A stretch of 21,772 nucleotides of DNA from Bacillota bacterium (lineage in GTDB: Bacteria; Bacillota; UBA4882; UBA8346): positions 1 to 21,772 of the forward strand of contig JAEWZY010000056.1 of NCBI GenBank assembly GCA_023394955.1, in the 5' to 3' direction. Numbering within the stretch: the first letter of the stretch is position 1; the number at the start of each line of letters is the position of its first letter. The position numbers and the translations under genes are program-made. A model generated the notes under the pieces. That model ran no database searches and had not been told where the DNA came from. It was given only the letters and a program-made list of their open reading frames with translations. Positions 7,042 to 13,803 of the stretch are shown here, one piece after another.

Positions 7042-7473
7042 CTACATTTTCTCCGGCTCGGAGGGTAGCGAGATCTCTCCCAAAGTTGTCCCTAGCTCCA
7101 CATCATACTTGGCTTTGGTAGCCAAATCTCCCAACGACACCATTCCTACCAAGTGGTTTTCGGCAATCACCGGTAAACGTCTAATCTGTTGCGCCGCCAT
7201 AATTCCAGCCGCTTGGCTTAGGCTCATTTCCGGGTTGGCTGCTTTAACCTGAGTGGTCATTACATCTCTAACCGGTGTTAGATGAGGATCTCTCCCATGG
7301 GCAATATTCCGAACTACGATATCCCGATCAGTGACCAATCCGACGACATTCGCTCCCTCACAAACGGGGACCGCTCCGACATCATGCTTCTGCATTAACT
7401 GCGCAACTTCGATGACTGTAGTATCAGGTGAAACTACCGCTACGTCGTCAGTCATAATATCTCTAATTTTCAT
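7042..7473 (-). CDS. CBS-domain pair protein
   Basis: A 143-residue cytosolic protein made of two CBS domains in tandem (about 1-60 and 68-128). It starts MKIRDIMTDDVAVVSPDTT; VVGLVTDRDIVVR (43-55) ends the first domain and HLVGMVSLGDLA the second. Stand-alone CBS pairs of this size usually bind adenosyl nucleotides (AMP, ATP, c-di-AMP, SAM) and modulate partners. The YhcV/YkuL-like and HRP1-like proteins are the nearest families I can name. The ligand cannot be read from the sequence. The ATG is preceded by AAGGGTGAT. A small reading frame follows after eight bases, so the two may be co-transcribed. Confidence 0.9.
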   Translation of the reverse strand: MKIRDIMTDDVAVVSPDTTVIEVAQLMQKHDVGAVPVCEGANVVGLVTDRDIVVRNIAHGRDPHLTPVRDVMTTQVKAANPEMSLSQAAGIMAAQQIRRLPVIAENHLVGMVSLGDLATKAKYDVELGTTLGEISLPSEPEKM

Positions 7474-7609
7474 CCTTAATCACCCTTTCTTTTTTTAAAA
7501 GTATCCCCTTCCCCCTAAAAACTAATACCTCTTACCTGTCATTTTATACTTACTCCTGAAAAGCCAGGTATCAAAAACGCTTTAGAGTAACTGTTACATA
7601 TAAACAAAT

Positions 7610-7633
7610 AAGAAAGCGAAATTACGCTTTCTT
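7610..7633. terminator. Second hairpin between the CBS and zinc-ribbon genes
   Basis: AAGAAAGCG (7610-7618) pairs perfectly with CGCTTTCTT (7625-7633) across a six-base loop. On the minus strand it lies downstream of the stronger terminator at 7644-7669 and is followed by a moderately T-rich stretch, so it could be a backup. Confidence 0.5.
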
Positions 7634-7643
7634 GTTTCAACAA

Positions 7644-7669
7644 ATAAAAAAAGGCCGGTCATTACGGCC
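7644..7669 (-). terminator. Intrinsic terminator of the zinc-ribbon gene
   Basis: On the minus strand GGCCG pairs with CGGCC (7653-7657 with 7665-7669), followed by seven T residues and then ATTTG. It starts 35 bases beyond the stop of the zinc-ribbon gene. Confidence 0.85.
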
Positions 7670-7703
7670 CATATTTTTAAAAGATTGGATTAAATCACGG
7701 TAT

Positions 7704-7982
7704 TTATCTTTGGGATTGAAAACAATCACGGCAGTATACGGGACGATCACCACTGGGCTTAAAAGGAACTTGGGTTTCCACGCCACAATTGGAACATACT
7801 ACTGAATACATTTGCCTAGGTCCACTGCTGCCGCCCCGTTGTTGTTTACGGGTGGCGCGGCAGGATGGGCAACGGCCCGGCTCATTTTGGAAGCCTTTGT
7901 TGGCGTAAAACTCTTGTTCGTTTGCGGTAAAAACAAATTCCTGACCACACTCTTTACAAGCTAAAGTCTTGTCTTGGTACAT
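7704..7982 (-). CDS. Double zinc-ribbon protein
   Basis: A 92-residue protein with two probable zinc sites. The first is Cys9-x2-Cys12 with Cys38-x2-Cys41, in the zf-trcl pattern (YQDKTLACKECGQEFVF, EQEFYANKGFQNEP). The second is Cys63-x2-Cys66 with Cys84-x2-Cys87 (VCSNCG, YCRDCF). The linker is basic and Gly-rich. Proteins of this pattern are common in Bacillota and other phyla; their role is not established, though nucleic-acid binding is often supposed. I place the start at the internal ATG (MYQDKT) because AGGAGG lies seven bases upstream. The open frame runs 21 codons further up, but that stretch has no ribosome binding site. Confidence 0.85.
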   Translation of the reverse strand: MYQDKTLACKECGQEFVFTANEQEFYANKGFQNEPGRCPSCRATRKQQRGGSSGPRQMYSVVCSNCGVETQVPFKPSGDRPVYCRDCFQSQR

Positions 7983-8105
7983 TAAAACCTCCTGAGTTTC
8001 TAGCCCTATGGGCTGGTAATAGGCCTTTTTCCTAGGGCTAGCCATGGGAAGGAGTCTGGGTGGACAGATCTGTGATTACCATTGCAAACCTAAGTTCAGG
8101 CACTA

Positions 8106-8111
8106 ATTATA
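8106..8111 (-). promoter_or_regulatory. Possible -10 box for the zinc-ribbon gene
   Basis: A perfect TATAAT on the minus strand about 125 bases upstream of the chosen start. No good -35 hexamer lies 16-18 bases before it, so support is limited. Confidence 0.3.
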
Positions 8112-8128
8112 TTGTAACACGAATTCCA

Positions 8129-8154
8129 AAAAATGCAATAGAATTCACTTCTAT
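8129..8154 (-). terminator. Weak terminator-like hairpin after the lipase gene
   Basis: On the minus strand ATAGAA pairs with TTCTAT (8138-8143 with 8149-8154), followed by TGCATTTTTT. The stem is only six AT-rich pairs, so efficiency is doubtful. Confidence 0.4.
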
Positions 8155-8172
8155 AATACCTTAATACCATCA

Positions 8173-9462
8173 TTATTCATCCCAAATTGCCCTTGTTTTA
8201 AGGAGCCATTCGTACATCCGGCCCTTCTCTTCCCAGTCGGCCCCGGTCCGCCGCAATTCCAGCATTACGTCGGACTTGGGCATTGCTCCTCCAAAATAAT
8301 AACGGTCTATGATCATGGTCAGAACCAAAGATGACCACATTAAGTTGCCATGGGGCAGATCTTTGCCCAAACAAACCGTTTTTTCAAAGGGTCCCCGCGC
8401 GCTGAACGGATCAACCCGTCCATCCCCGGAAAGAGCATATCGAAGGTGAGTCGGTTTAGGCTCAAGCGTAGGCCCTACTGCTTCATTAGAAAGAATCTCC
8501 GGGTGATAATCGCCTTTAAAATCATAGGAGCCATATCCCAAACCATAAAGGGCAATTGCATGTTCGGGGACGGCGTCTTTCAGCTTTATCGGGCCGCCAA
8601 AACCATCCTCCAGTAAGTTCTCGCCAGGGTCCATCCAACGAAAGATTGGCGCATATTCCTCTGCAAAACGAGCGGCAGTAACGGTAAACTCCTTGCCGGT
8701 TTTGACGATACCCTCGCCGAAAAAAAACCTCTCCGCCAACTTGAGTCCGACCTCCTGAGAACGTTCAATATATTTGCGTCCTTCGAAAGTAACCCGCTCT
8801 CCCCGGCGTTGTTTGCCAATTTCATAAATCCCGTATTGGGGACCGCCAATGGAGATTAGAGAAGCAAGCCTTCCGGGATAGTCGGTTGCCACATAACGGC
8901 CGAATAATCCTCCCAGACTATGCCCGATCCAATGAACTTTGGCTCCGGGCCATTGGCGATCGAGCAAATCTAACAATGGACCGGCATAATGCTTGCTCAT
9001 CAAAGGCAAATCCAGACGCCAATCATATTTTAAATAGATGACATTAATGTCACCCACCGAGGCGCCGCTTTCTTCCAAAGTTTGCCAATCATCGAAGATT
9101 TTGATTTTTTCCCCTCCGGCCCGTTTGTTCTCTCGGGATGCCCAAAAGCCCAACTCTTTTTCCATTAACCGATAAGAGCAAAGCAATAGTTTAGTAATTG
9201 ACGGTCCTTCTCCTAAAGCTTGATACTTTTGAGGAATCGGCAGATAATCCGGGCCAGACAAAAAGGAGGATTTTTGATGTTTACGGTAATGAGAGTAAGG
9301 GGATTGTTCCAGCCAACTAGGGTCCTTAGTAGGCAACCGGTCCATGCTTCCCCAGAAACCAGGTGTAAAAATAATGAATTCCGGCCCAGATACCGCTTCA
9401 GCCCCGAACGGAATGATTAGCGTTAAACAAATTGCGATCCTTAGAACCAGCTTTAAATTCAA
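8173..9462 (-). CDS. Secreted LCAT-like lipase/acyltransferase (alpha/beta hydrolase)
   Basis: Predicted exported serine esterase or acyltransferase acting on lipids. With the TTG start chosen here it has 429 residues and a signal peptide (about 1-23, hydrophobic LVLRIAICLTLIIPFG, then AEA). Landmarks are TPGFWGS (33-39, oxyanion region), YDWRLDLP (146-153, the YDWR motif of lecithin:cholesterol acyltransferases) and GHSLGG with nucleophile Ser182. Likely acid and base are Asp347 in SGDG and His371 in LPHGN. A longer frame opens at another TTG 36 bases upstream. GGAGG sits eight bases before the chosen TTG, and the shorter form starts straight into the signal peptide. It is followed by a weak hairpin and has no partner gene. 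Substrate unknown. Confidence 0.75.
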   Translation of the reverse strand: MNLKLVLRIAICLTLIIPFGAEAVSGPEFIIFTPGFWGSMDRLPTKDPSWLEQSPYSHYRKHQKSSFLSGPDYLPIPQKYQALGEGPSITKLLLCSYRLMEKELGFWASRENKRAGGEKIKIFDDWQTLEESGASVGDINVIYLKYDWRLDLPLMSKHYAGPLLDLLDRQWPGAKVHWIGHSLGGLFGRYVATDYPGRLASLISIGGPQYGIYEIGKQRRGERVTFEGRKYIERSQEVGLKLAERFFFGEGIVKTGKEFTVTAARFAEEYAPIFRWMDPGENLLEDGFGGPIKLKDAVPEHAIALYGLGYGSYDFKGDYHPEILSNEAVGPTLEPKPTHLRYALSGDGRVDPFSARGPFEKTVCLGKDLPHGNLMWSSLVLTMIIDRYYFGGAMPKSDVMLELRRTGADWEEKGRMYEWLLKTRAIWDE

Positions 9463-9591
9463 CAAATAACCCTCCGTTGCCCTTACAGATGGCGCCAATT
9501 TATTTTGGCTCCTCTGAAATATTTTCGGCTTTAATTAGCTAAAACCTAATACCCTCTAGCCAAACTAAACATTAAAACGGTGTTAACCATT

Positions 9592-9627
9592 GCGCAAAAA
9601 CAAAAAGCCGGGTTTTTCCCCGGCTTT
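9592..9627 (-). terminator. Intrinsic terminator of the EF-G-like gene
   Basis: A perfect nine-pair stem (AAAGCCGGG 9604-9612 with CCCGGCTTT 9619-9627). On the minus strand it is followed by a T-rich run (TTTTTGTTTTTG with the stem end). It begins 12 bases after the gene's stop codon. Confidence 0.9.
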
Positions 9628-9639
9628 CCTCGTTGATTG

Positions 9640-11709
9640 TTATTCTTCTTCTTCGGTCATATGCTTCTTCGCCTCAGCGATAATCGCCTCGGCCTGGTGG
9701 GAAGGAACCTCTTCATAATGGTCAAAATTAACGCTAAAATCAGCCCGGCCTTGAGTCATCGACCGTAAATCAATGGCATATTTGGTAAGTTCGGCTTGGG
9801 GCGCTAAAGCTTTAACAACTTGGTATTTACCATCCGGTTCCATCCCCAGAATCTTACCTCTCTTCTTATTTAAATCGCCGATTACATCACCCATATATTC
9901 TTCGGGGGTCCTAACCTCAACGCTAAAGACGGGCTCTAATAAAATCGGTTTAGCGTCCATAAAACCTTTTTTAAACGCCATCGAGGCAGCGATCTTAAAA
10001 GCCATTTCCGAGGAGTCCACCGGGTGATAGGAACCATCATAGAGGACTACCTGGATGTCAACTACTGGATAACCGGCCAAAACACCTTTTTCCATCGTCT
10101 CGCGAACCCCTTTATCAACCGCCGGACGGTAGTTCTGAGGCACTGAACCTCCGAAGATTTTATCCACAAATTCAAAGGTTCCACCCGGCAACGGGTTGAG
10201 TTCCAGCCAAACATGGCCGAATTGGCCCCGGCCGCCGCTTTGTTTTTTGTGCTTACCTTCAACTTTGGTAGAACCTTTAATAGTTTCTTTATAGGCAATC
10301 TTCGGAGCCTTTAAATTAACGTCAACTCCGAATTTTTTATGCAGTTTACTGGTGATGACTTCAATATGGAGATCACCCATACCCGAAGCTACAAACTCAT
10401 GAGTCACCGGATCTTTGACCACTTGGAAAGTGGGGTCTTCCTCCGTAAGACGGGCTAGGCCGGTTCCGATCTTCTCTTCGTCGCCCTTTGCTTTCGGCTC
10501 TACCGCCAAAGAGAGCTTCGGCTTGGGAAACTCAATCGTCGGAAAAACAATCCGCTTATCCTTATCACAAAGAGTATCCCCGGTATATACATCTTGTAGC
10601 TTAGCGACACCGCCCAGATCTCCCGCTACCAACTCGGTAGTGGGTTCCTGTGTCTTTCCTTTAATGATAAACAACTGCCCGATCCGCTCATTCTTTCCTT
10701 TACTAGAGTTATAAACCTGCGAATCCGATTTGAGCACTCCCGAAAAGACTCTAAATAAGGTAAGTTTACCAACAAACGGGTCGGCCATGGTCTTGAAAAC
10801 CAAGGCCGAAAAGGGTTCTGAATCGGAAGGTTTTCTCTTTTCATCTTCTTGGGCCCCTGCAATTTCACCACGATCAACCGGCGAAGGTAGAAATTCCGTA
10901 ATCACATCCAATAAATTGGCGATTCCGATATTTTTCAAAGAAGAAGCAGCCATCACCGGAACCAACTGCCCGTTGATAGTCCCCTGGCGGGCCCCGCTCA
11001 ACAATTCTTCCGCCGTTAATTCCTGTCCATCCAAGTATTTGGTGAGTAAATCATCATCGGTTTCCGCTACCGATTCTACCAACATCATTTTATATTCTTC
11101 AACCTTAGCGGCTAAATCAGCCGGGACTGGTTTTTCTACCATTTTCCCGCCCTCTAAAACATATGCCTTATTCTTTAAGACATCGACTATTCCTTGAAAC
11201 TTCTCAGCAGCTCCGATTGGAATCTGGACCGGAATAATGCTGGTTCCGAACTTCTCGCGCAGCGCGTTTACAGCGCCATCAAAGTTAGCATTCTCCCGGT
11301 CCATTTTATTAACAACAACCACTCGGGGTTTATTTTGTTCTTCTGTATGTCCCCAAGCTTTCTCAGTTCCCACCTCCACTCCGGACACGGCGCAAACCAC
11401 GATTGCAGCAGCATCGGCCGCACGGAGCGCGCCTTTAACCTCTCCGACAAAATCAAAGAAACCGGGGGTATCTAAAATATTCACCTTGATGTCTTTATAT
11501 TCCAATGGGGCAATCGCTGTCCCGATACTAATTTTTCTTTTAATCTCTTCCGGGTCATGGTCCATTGTGGAAGTACCGTCATCTACCTTGCCAAACCGTT
11601 CAATCGCTTTAGTTGAAAACAGCATTGCTTCCGCCAACGTAGTTTTACCACAACCCCCATGGCCTAATAGGACAAGATTTCTAATTTGCTCGACATTGTA
11701 CTTTTTCAA
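9640..11709 (-). CDS. fusA: Elongation factor G-like GTPase (EF-G paralogue, FusA2 type)
   Basis: A 689-residue translational GTPase of full EF-G length. G1 is GHGGCGKTT (16-24), G3 is DTPGFFDF (80-87) and G4 is NKMD (134-137). Domains II to V follow, with recognisable EF-G segments such as SGMGDLHIEV, YKETI and GGSVPQNYRPAVDKGV. Canonical EF-G has AHIDAGKTT and DTPGHVDF. The changed G1 and the absence of the DTPGH histidine are features of the second EF-G group (FusA2 or EF-G-like), whose exact task is less clear than that of the housekeeping factor. It does not sit in an rpsL-rpsG-tuf operon, which supports a paralogue. Translation starts at TTG with GGAGG seven bases upstream, and an in-frame stop lies just before it. 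It ends in a strong terminator. Confidence 0.9.
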   Translation of the reverse strand: MKKYNVEQIRNLVLLGHGGCGKTTLAEAMLFSTKAIERFGKVDDGTSTMDHDPEEIKRKISIGTAIAPLEYKDIKVNILDTPGFFDFVGEVKGALRAADAAAIVVCAVSGVEVGTEKAWGHTEEQNKPRVVVVNKMDRENANFDGAVNALREKFGTSIIPVQIPIGAAEKFQGIVDVLKNKAYVLEGGKMVEKPVPADLAAKVEEYKMMLVESVAETDDDLLTKYLDGQELTAEELLSGARQGTINGQLVPVMAASSLKNIGIANLLDVITEFLPSPVDRGEIAGAQEDEKRKPSDSEPFSALVFKTMADPFVGKLTLFRVFSGVLKSDSQVYNSSKGKNERIGQLFIIKGKTQEPTTELVAGDLGGVAKLQDVYTGDTLCDKDKRIVFPTIEFPKPKLSLAVEPKAKGDEEKIGTGLARLTEEDPTFQVVKDPVTHEFVASGMGDLHIEVITSKLHKKFGVDVNLKAPKIAYKETIKGSTKVEGKHKKQSGGRGQFGHVWLELNPLPGGTFEFVDKIFGGSVPQNYRPAVDKGVRETMEKGVLAGYPVVDIQVVLYDGSYHPVDSSEMAFKIAASMAFKKGFMDAKPILLEPVFSVEVRTPEEYMGDVIGDLNKKRGKILGMEPDGKYQVVKALAPQAELTKYAIDLRSMTQGRADFSVNFDHYEEVPSHQAEAIIAEAKKHMTEEEE

Positions 11710-12057
11710 ATGAGTCCCTCCCCCAATAATTTAACAAAAGCGCTTAATCGTACTGAACAGGCAAATAAAAATTTGGTTTCATAATTAGTTTGGATTAAGG
11801 GTTCGATCAAATATATTAGTCAATTTGGGCTTTTAGTATGTTTTAATCATTGGAAACTAATTAAGAAACTCGTTCCTGACTACTATTCGTTTATTCGATT
11901 TAACTAATTTTTTTCCTGCCGTTTACTGAATTTTTATAGTCAAAGGTCGATCTTTTATTAAACCGAATCCAACTGCGGTTATGCTTTTAAGTAGGCGAAC
12001 TCCTACCGATATAGTGTCCATTAAAGATTGTAGTAAATTTTGGAAAATAAATTAAAG
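11710..12057. other. AT-rich intergenic region upstream of the EF-G-like gene
   Basis: About 350 bases without a supported gene. It should carry the promoter of the minus-strand EF-G-like gene. One weak candidate is TATAAA on the minus strand near 11934-11939 with a poor -35. No repeat or RNA fold was recognised here. Confidence 0.5.
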
Positions 12058-12292
12058 TATAATAAACAAATCATTAAGCATAATAATTACCGAACTACCG
12101 GTTGACAGTTCAAGCAATGCGCTCTGAGAGCCATGCTCTCCGTTTCAAGCGCATTGGATCTAGACACGGCGATCGCCGTTGTTTTAGCAACGCCGGCGGA
12201 ACTAACGATTGTTAGTCAGCGCATGCGCCTTAGAGGTTTGACCGCTCGACACCGGTAGTTAAGCGCCCGTCTGATATAGACGGGCCTTAATT
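12058..12292 (+). ncRNA. Candidate structured RNA or palindromic multi-hairpin element
   Basis: A GC-rich block in very AT-rich surroundings. AACTACCGGT (12093-12102) pairs with ACCGGTAGTT (12251-12260) and encloses several hairpins. The first is CAATGCGCT/AGCGCATTG (12115-12123/12148-12156), with GAGAGC/GCTCTC inside. The second is ACGGC/GCCGT (12166-12170/12175-12179) with a GATC loop. The third is ACTAAC/GTTAGT (12201-12206/12211-12216). GCGCATGCGC (12219-12228) is self-complementary. A TATAAT lies at 12058-12063 and a terminator with a T-rich tail at 12265-12292, both plus-strand, which favours a plus-strand transcript of about 220 bases. No RNA family I know fits. A palindromic mobile repeat is the alternative, since the outer arms are also terminal inverted repeats. 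Confidence 0.45.
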
Positions 12293-12297
12293 TTATT
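12265..12297 (+). terminator. Intrinsic terminator after the multi-hairpin element
   Basis: GCCCGTCT (12265-12272) pairs perfectly with AGACGGGC (12278-12285) over a five-base loop, followed on the plus strand by CTTAATTTTATT. The minus-strand continuation is not T-rich, although the minus-strand BofC-like gene ends eight bases away and the hairpin could still help end it. Confidence 0.7.
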
Positions 12298-12841
12298 CGG
12301 TAGAAAGGCCATTCAACCCTTCTAAAATCTCCAACTTTTCCTTCCCATCTTGAAAAGGAATTCCCTTTTTTAAATCCTCGACTTCCGCTTCGGGTAATTT
12401 TTTAAGATTAAGAACGATCTTCTCCGTTATCGGGCCGGGATTGCCGGGAGTCCCTCTAAATACCGCCAGCTGTTGGTCGGCAAGGCCCAAAAATTGATTT
12501 GCGCGGCAGGAATCGCATAAATCCTCACTTCTTTCAATATATGCAAAGGTTTGGTTGTTTATTTTTTTGATATGTTTGGCATAGTTTTTGATTACAGTCT
12601 CAAATGGCCCTTTCTTATGATATTCAGCCCGTTTTGACTCCTTATGACCGCAAGCGTATGTTTTCTGACTTTCCAGGACCCATTTTTGAGGTGAAGTTGC
12701 ATCGGAAGGAAAAATCATCTTCTTAATCTTACTGATTGTTACGGGGTTTTGTTTTAATCCCCAAAAAACAACCGTAATTATCACCAAGCTAATTCCAATG
12801 ACCCGGAGCAACGTAGACCTTAACCAAGGAACCTTTCTCAC
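12293..12841 (-). CDS. Membrane-anchored protein with BofC C-terminal-like domain
   Basis: A 182-residue protein with one N-terminal membrane segment (about 12-28) and the rest outside the cytosol. The C-terminal part (about 116-176) has the pattern of the BofC C-terminal domain: FLGLADQQLAVFRGTPG, then a LPEAEVEDLKKGIPF block and LEILEGL. BofC of Bacillus subtilis lies between the spore membranes and restrains sigma-K processing, so a sporulation link is plausible but unproven. Before this domain are Cys64-x-His66 and Cys109-x2-Cys112, which may bind metal or form disulfides; classical BofC is not known for this. The start is GTG with AGGAGGTGAT seven bases upstream, inside a hairpin that could block it. 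It follows yebC but is separated by a terminator. Confidence 0.65.
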   Translation of the reverse strand: MRKVPWLRSTLLRVIGISLVIITVVFWGLKQNPVTISKIKKMIFPSDATSPQKWVLESQKTYACGHKESKRAEYHKKGPFETVIKNYAKHIKKINNQTFAYIERSEDLCDSCRANQFLGLADQQLAVFRGTPGNPGPITEKIVLNLKKLPEAEVEDLKKGIPFQDGKEKLEILEGLNGLSTE

Positions 12842-12847
12842 GGGATC

Positions 12848-12864
12848 ACCTCCTCTTCGGAGGT
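12848..12864 (-). promoter_or_regulatory. Hairpin covering the ribosome binding site of the BofC-like gene
   Basis: On the minus strand ACCTCC pairs with GGAGGT over a five-base loop, and this GGAGGT is the ribosome binding site of the GTG start at 12841. Folding would reduce initiation, and opening it would allow translation. Control by this hairpin is an inference. Confidence 0.45.
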
Positions 12865-12933
12865 TAGCTTAACCAAACCTGGAAATTTTATTACCTAAGG
12901 GATCATTCAAACTTGGGGTCCGAATTTTACGAC

Positions 12934-12957
12934 TATAAAAGCGCCGGAGGGCGCTTT
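12934..12957 (-). terminator. Intrinsic terminator of yebC
   Basis: AAAGCGCC (12938-12945) pairs with GGCGCTTT (12950-12957) over a GGAG loop; on the minus strand it runs into TTTTATAG. The stem starts within the yebC stop codon. Confidence 0.85.
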
Positions 12958-13711
12958 ATTGAATTTCTTCCATAATTGAATCGGGAATATCGAAGTTACT
13001 GTATACACTTTGAACATCGTCATTATCTTCGAGAGCGTCAACCAGTTTTAAAAGCTGTTGGGCTTGTTCTCCATTATTAATTTCAACCGTATTGGTAGGA
13101 ACCATGGTCAAACCGGCTTCCTTTACCGGGATATTATTAACATCAAAGTATTTTCTAACTGTTTCAAGTTGGCTCGGGTCCGTATAGATTTCATATATTT
13201 CATCATTATTTTTTAAATCTTCCGCTCCGGCCTCGATGGCAGTTTCAAACAATTCATCCTCAGACTTACCTGCGTTTTCAGCTTCGATAGTCACTAAACC
13301 TTTTTGAGAGAACATCCAACCGACACAACCGGCCTCTCCGAGGTTACCGAAGTTACGCGAAAAAATGTAGCGCATATCGCCGGCAGTCCGATTTCGATTG
13401 TCGGTCAATACTTGGACTAATAAAGCCACTCCCCCTGGGCCATAACCTTCATAAAAAATTTCTTCGTATTGTTCGCTTTCATTAGCGCCAATGCCGCGTT
13501 TAATCGCCCGCTGAATATTATCGTTGGGCATGTTGACCGATTTCGCCTTCAATACCGCCAATCGAAGCCGGAAATTATGGTCCGGGTCTCCTCCTCCGGC
13601 TTTAGCGGCTACAATAATCTCTCTGGTAACCTTAGTGAAGATACCCGCTCTTTTGGAGTCAGTTGCTTCTTTTTTCCGTTTAATTGTCGCCCACTTTGAA
13701 TGGCCAGACAT
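12956..13711 (-). CDS. yebC: YebC/PmpR-family protein
   Basis: A 251-residue cytosolic protein starting MSGHSKWATIKRKKEATDSK, the hallmark of the family. Other signatures are GGGDPDHNFRLRLAV, FEGYGPGG-like FYEGYGPGGVALLVQVLTDN and the acidic C-terminus (LVDALEDNDDVQSVYSNFD). The family has been described as transcription regulators; more recent work ties YebC and its mitochondrial relative TACO1 to relief of ribosome stalling, notably at proline-rich stretches. The open frame extends 24 codons upstream, but the ATG before SGHSKW is chosen because AGAGGTG lies just before it and the promoter at 13742-13771 would exclude the longer form. It ends in a terminator and is probably monocistronic. 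Confidence 0.95.
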   Translation of the reverse strand: MSGHSKWATIKRKKEATDSKRAGIFTKVTREIIVAAKAGGGDPDHNFRLRLAVLKAKSVNMPNDNIQRAIKRGIGANESEQYEEIFYEGYGPGGVALLVQVLTDNRNRTAGDMRYIFSRNFGNLGEAGCVGWMFSQKGLVTIEAENAGKSEDELFETAIEAGAEDLKNNDEIYEIYTDPSQLETVRKYFDVNNIPVKEAGLTMVPTNTVEINNGEQAQQLLKLVDALEDNDDVQSVYSNFDIPDSIMEEIQ

Positions 13712-13741
13712 TGCCAACACCTCTTTCTGATTCACCTTAAA

Positions 13742-13771
13742 AGTATACCAGAAAGGGTAGTACGAACGCAA
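13742..13771 (-). promoter_or_regulatory. Promoter of yebC
   Basis: On the minus strand an extended -10 box TGGTATACT (TATACT at 13742-13747) lies 18 bases from TTGCGT (13766-13771). The predicted transcript starts about 25 bases before the chosen yebC ATG. Confidence 0.6.
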
Positions 13772-13803
13772 GGGGTAGAGCAAGCAAACCCTTGCGGCCT
13801 TTG

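Noticed and set aside
7704..8045. Longer 113-residue form of the zinc-ribbon protein
   Set aside because: The 21 extra codons lack a ribosome binding site, while the internal ATG has a perfect AGGAGG.
10730..11713. Several plus-strand frames of 93-158 codons
   Set aside because: They are shadows of the EF-G-like gene, with composition of antisense coding DNA.
12093..12260. Integron attC site
   Set aside because: The palindromic layout is reminiscent, but GTTRRRY/RYYYAAC core sites are not matched, and there is no cassette array or integrase.
13767..13796. Terminator between prsW-like gene and yebC
   Set aside because: CGCAAGGG/CCCTTGCG forms an eight-pair stem, but it has a 14-base loop and no T-rich tail, and it overlaps the yebC promoter region.
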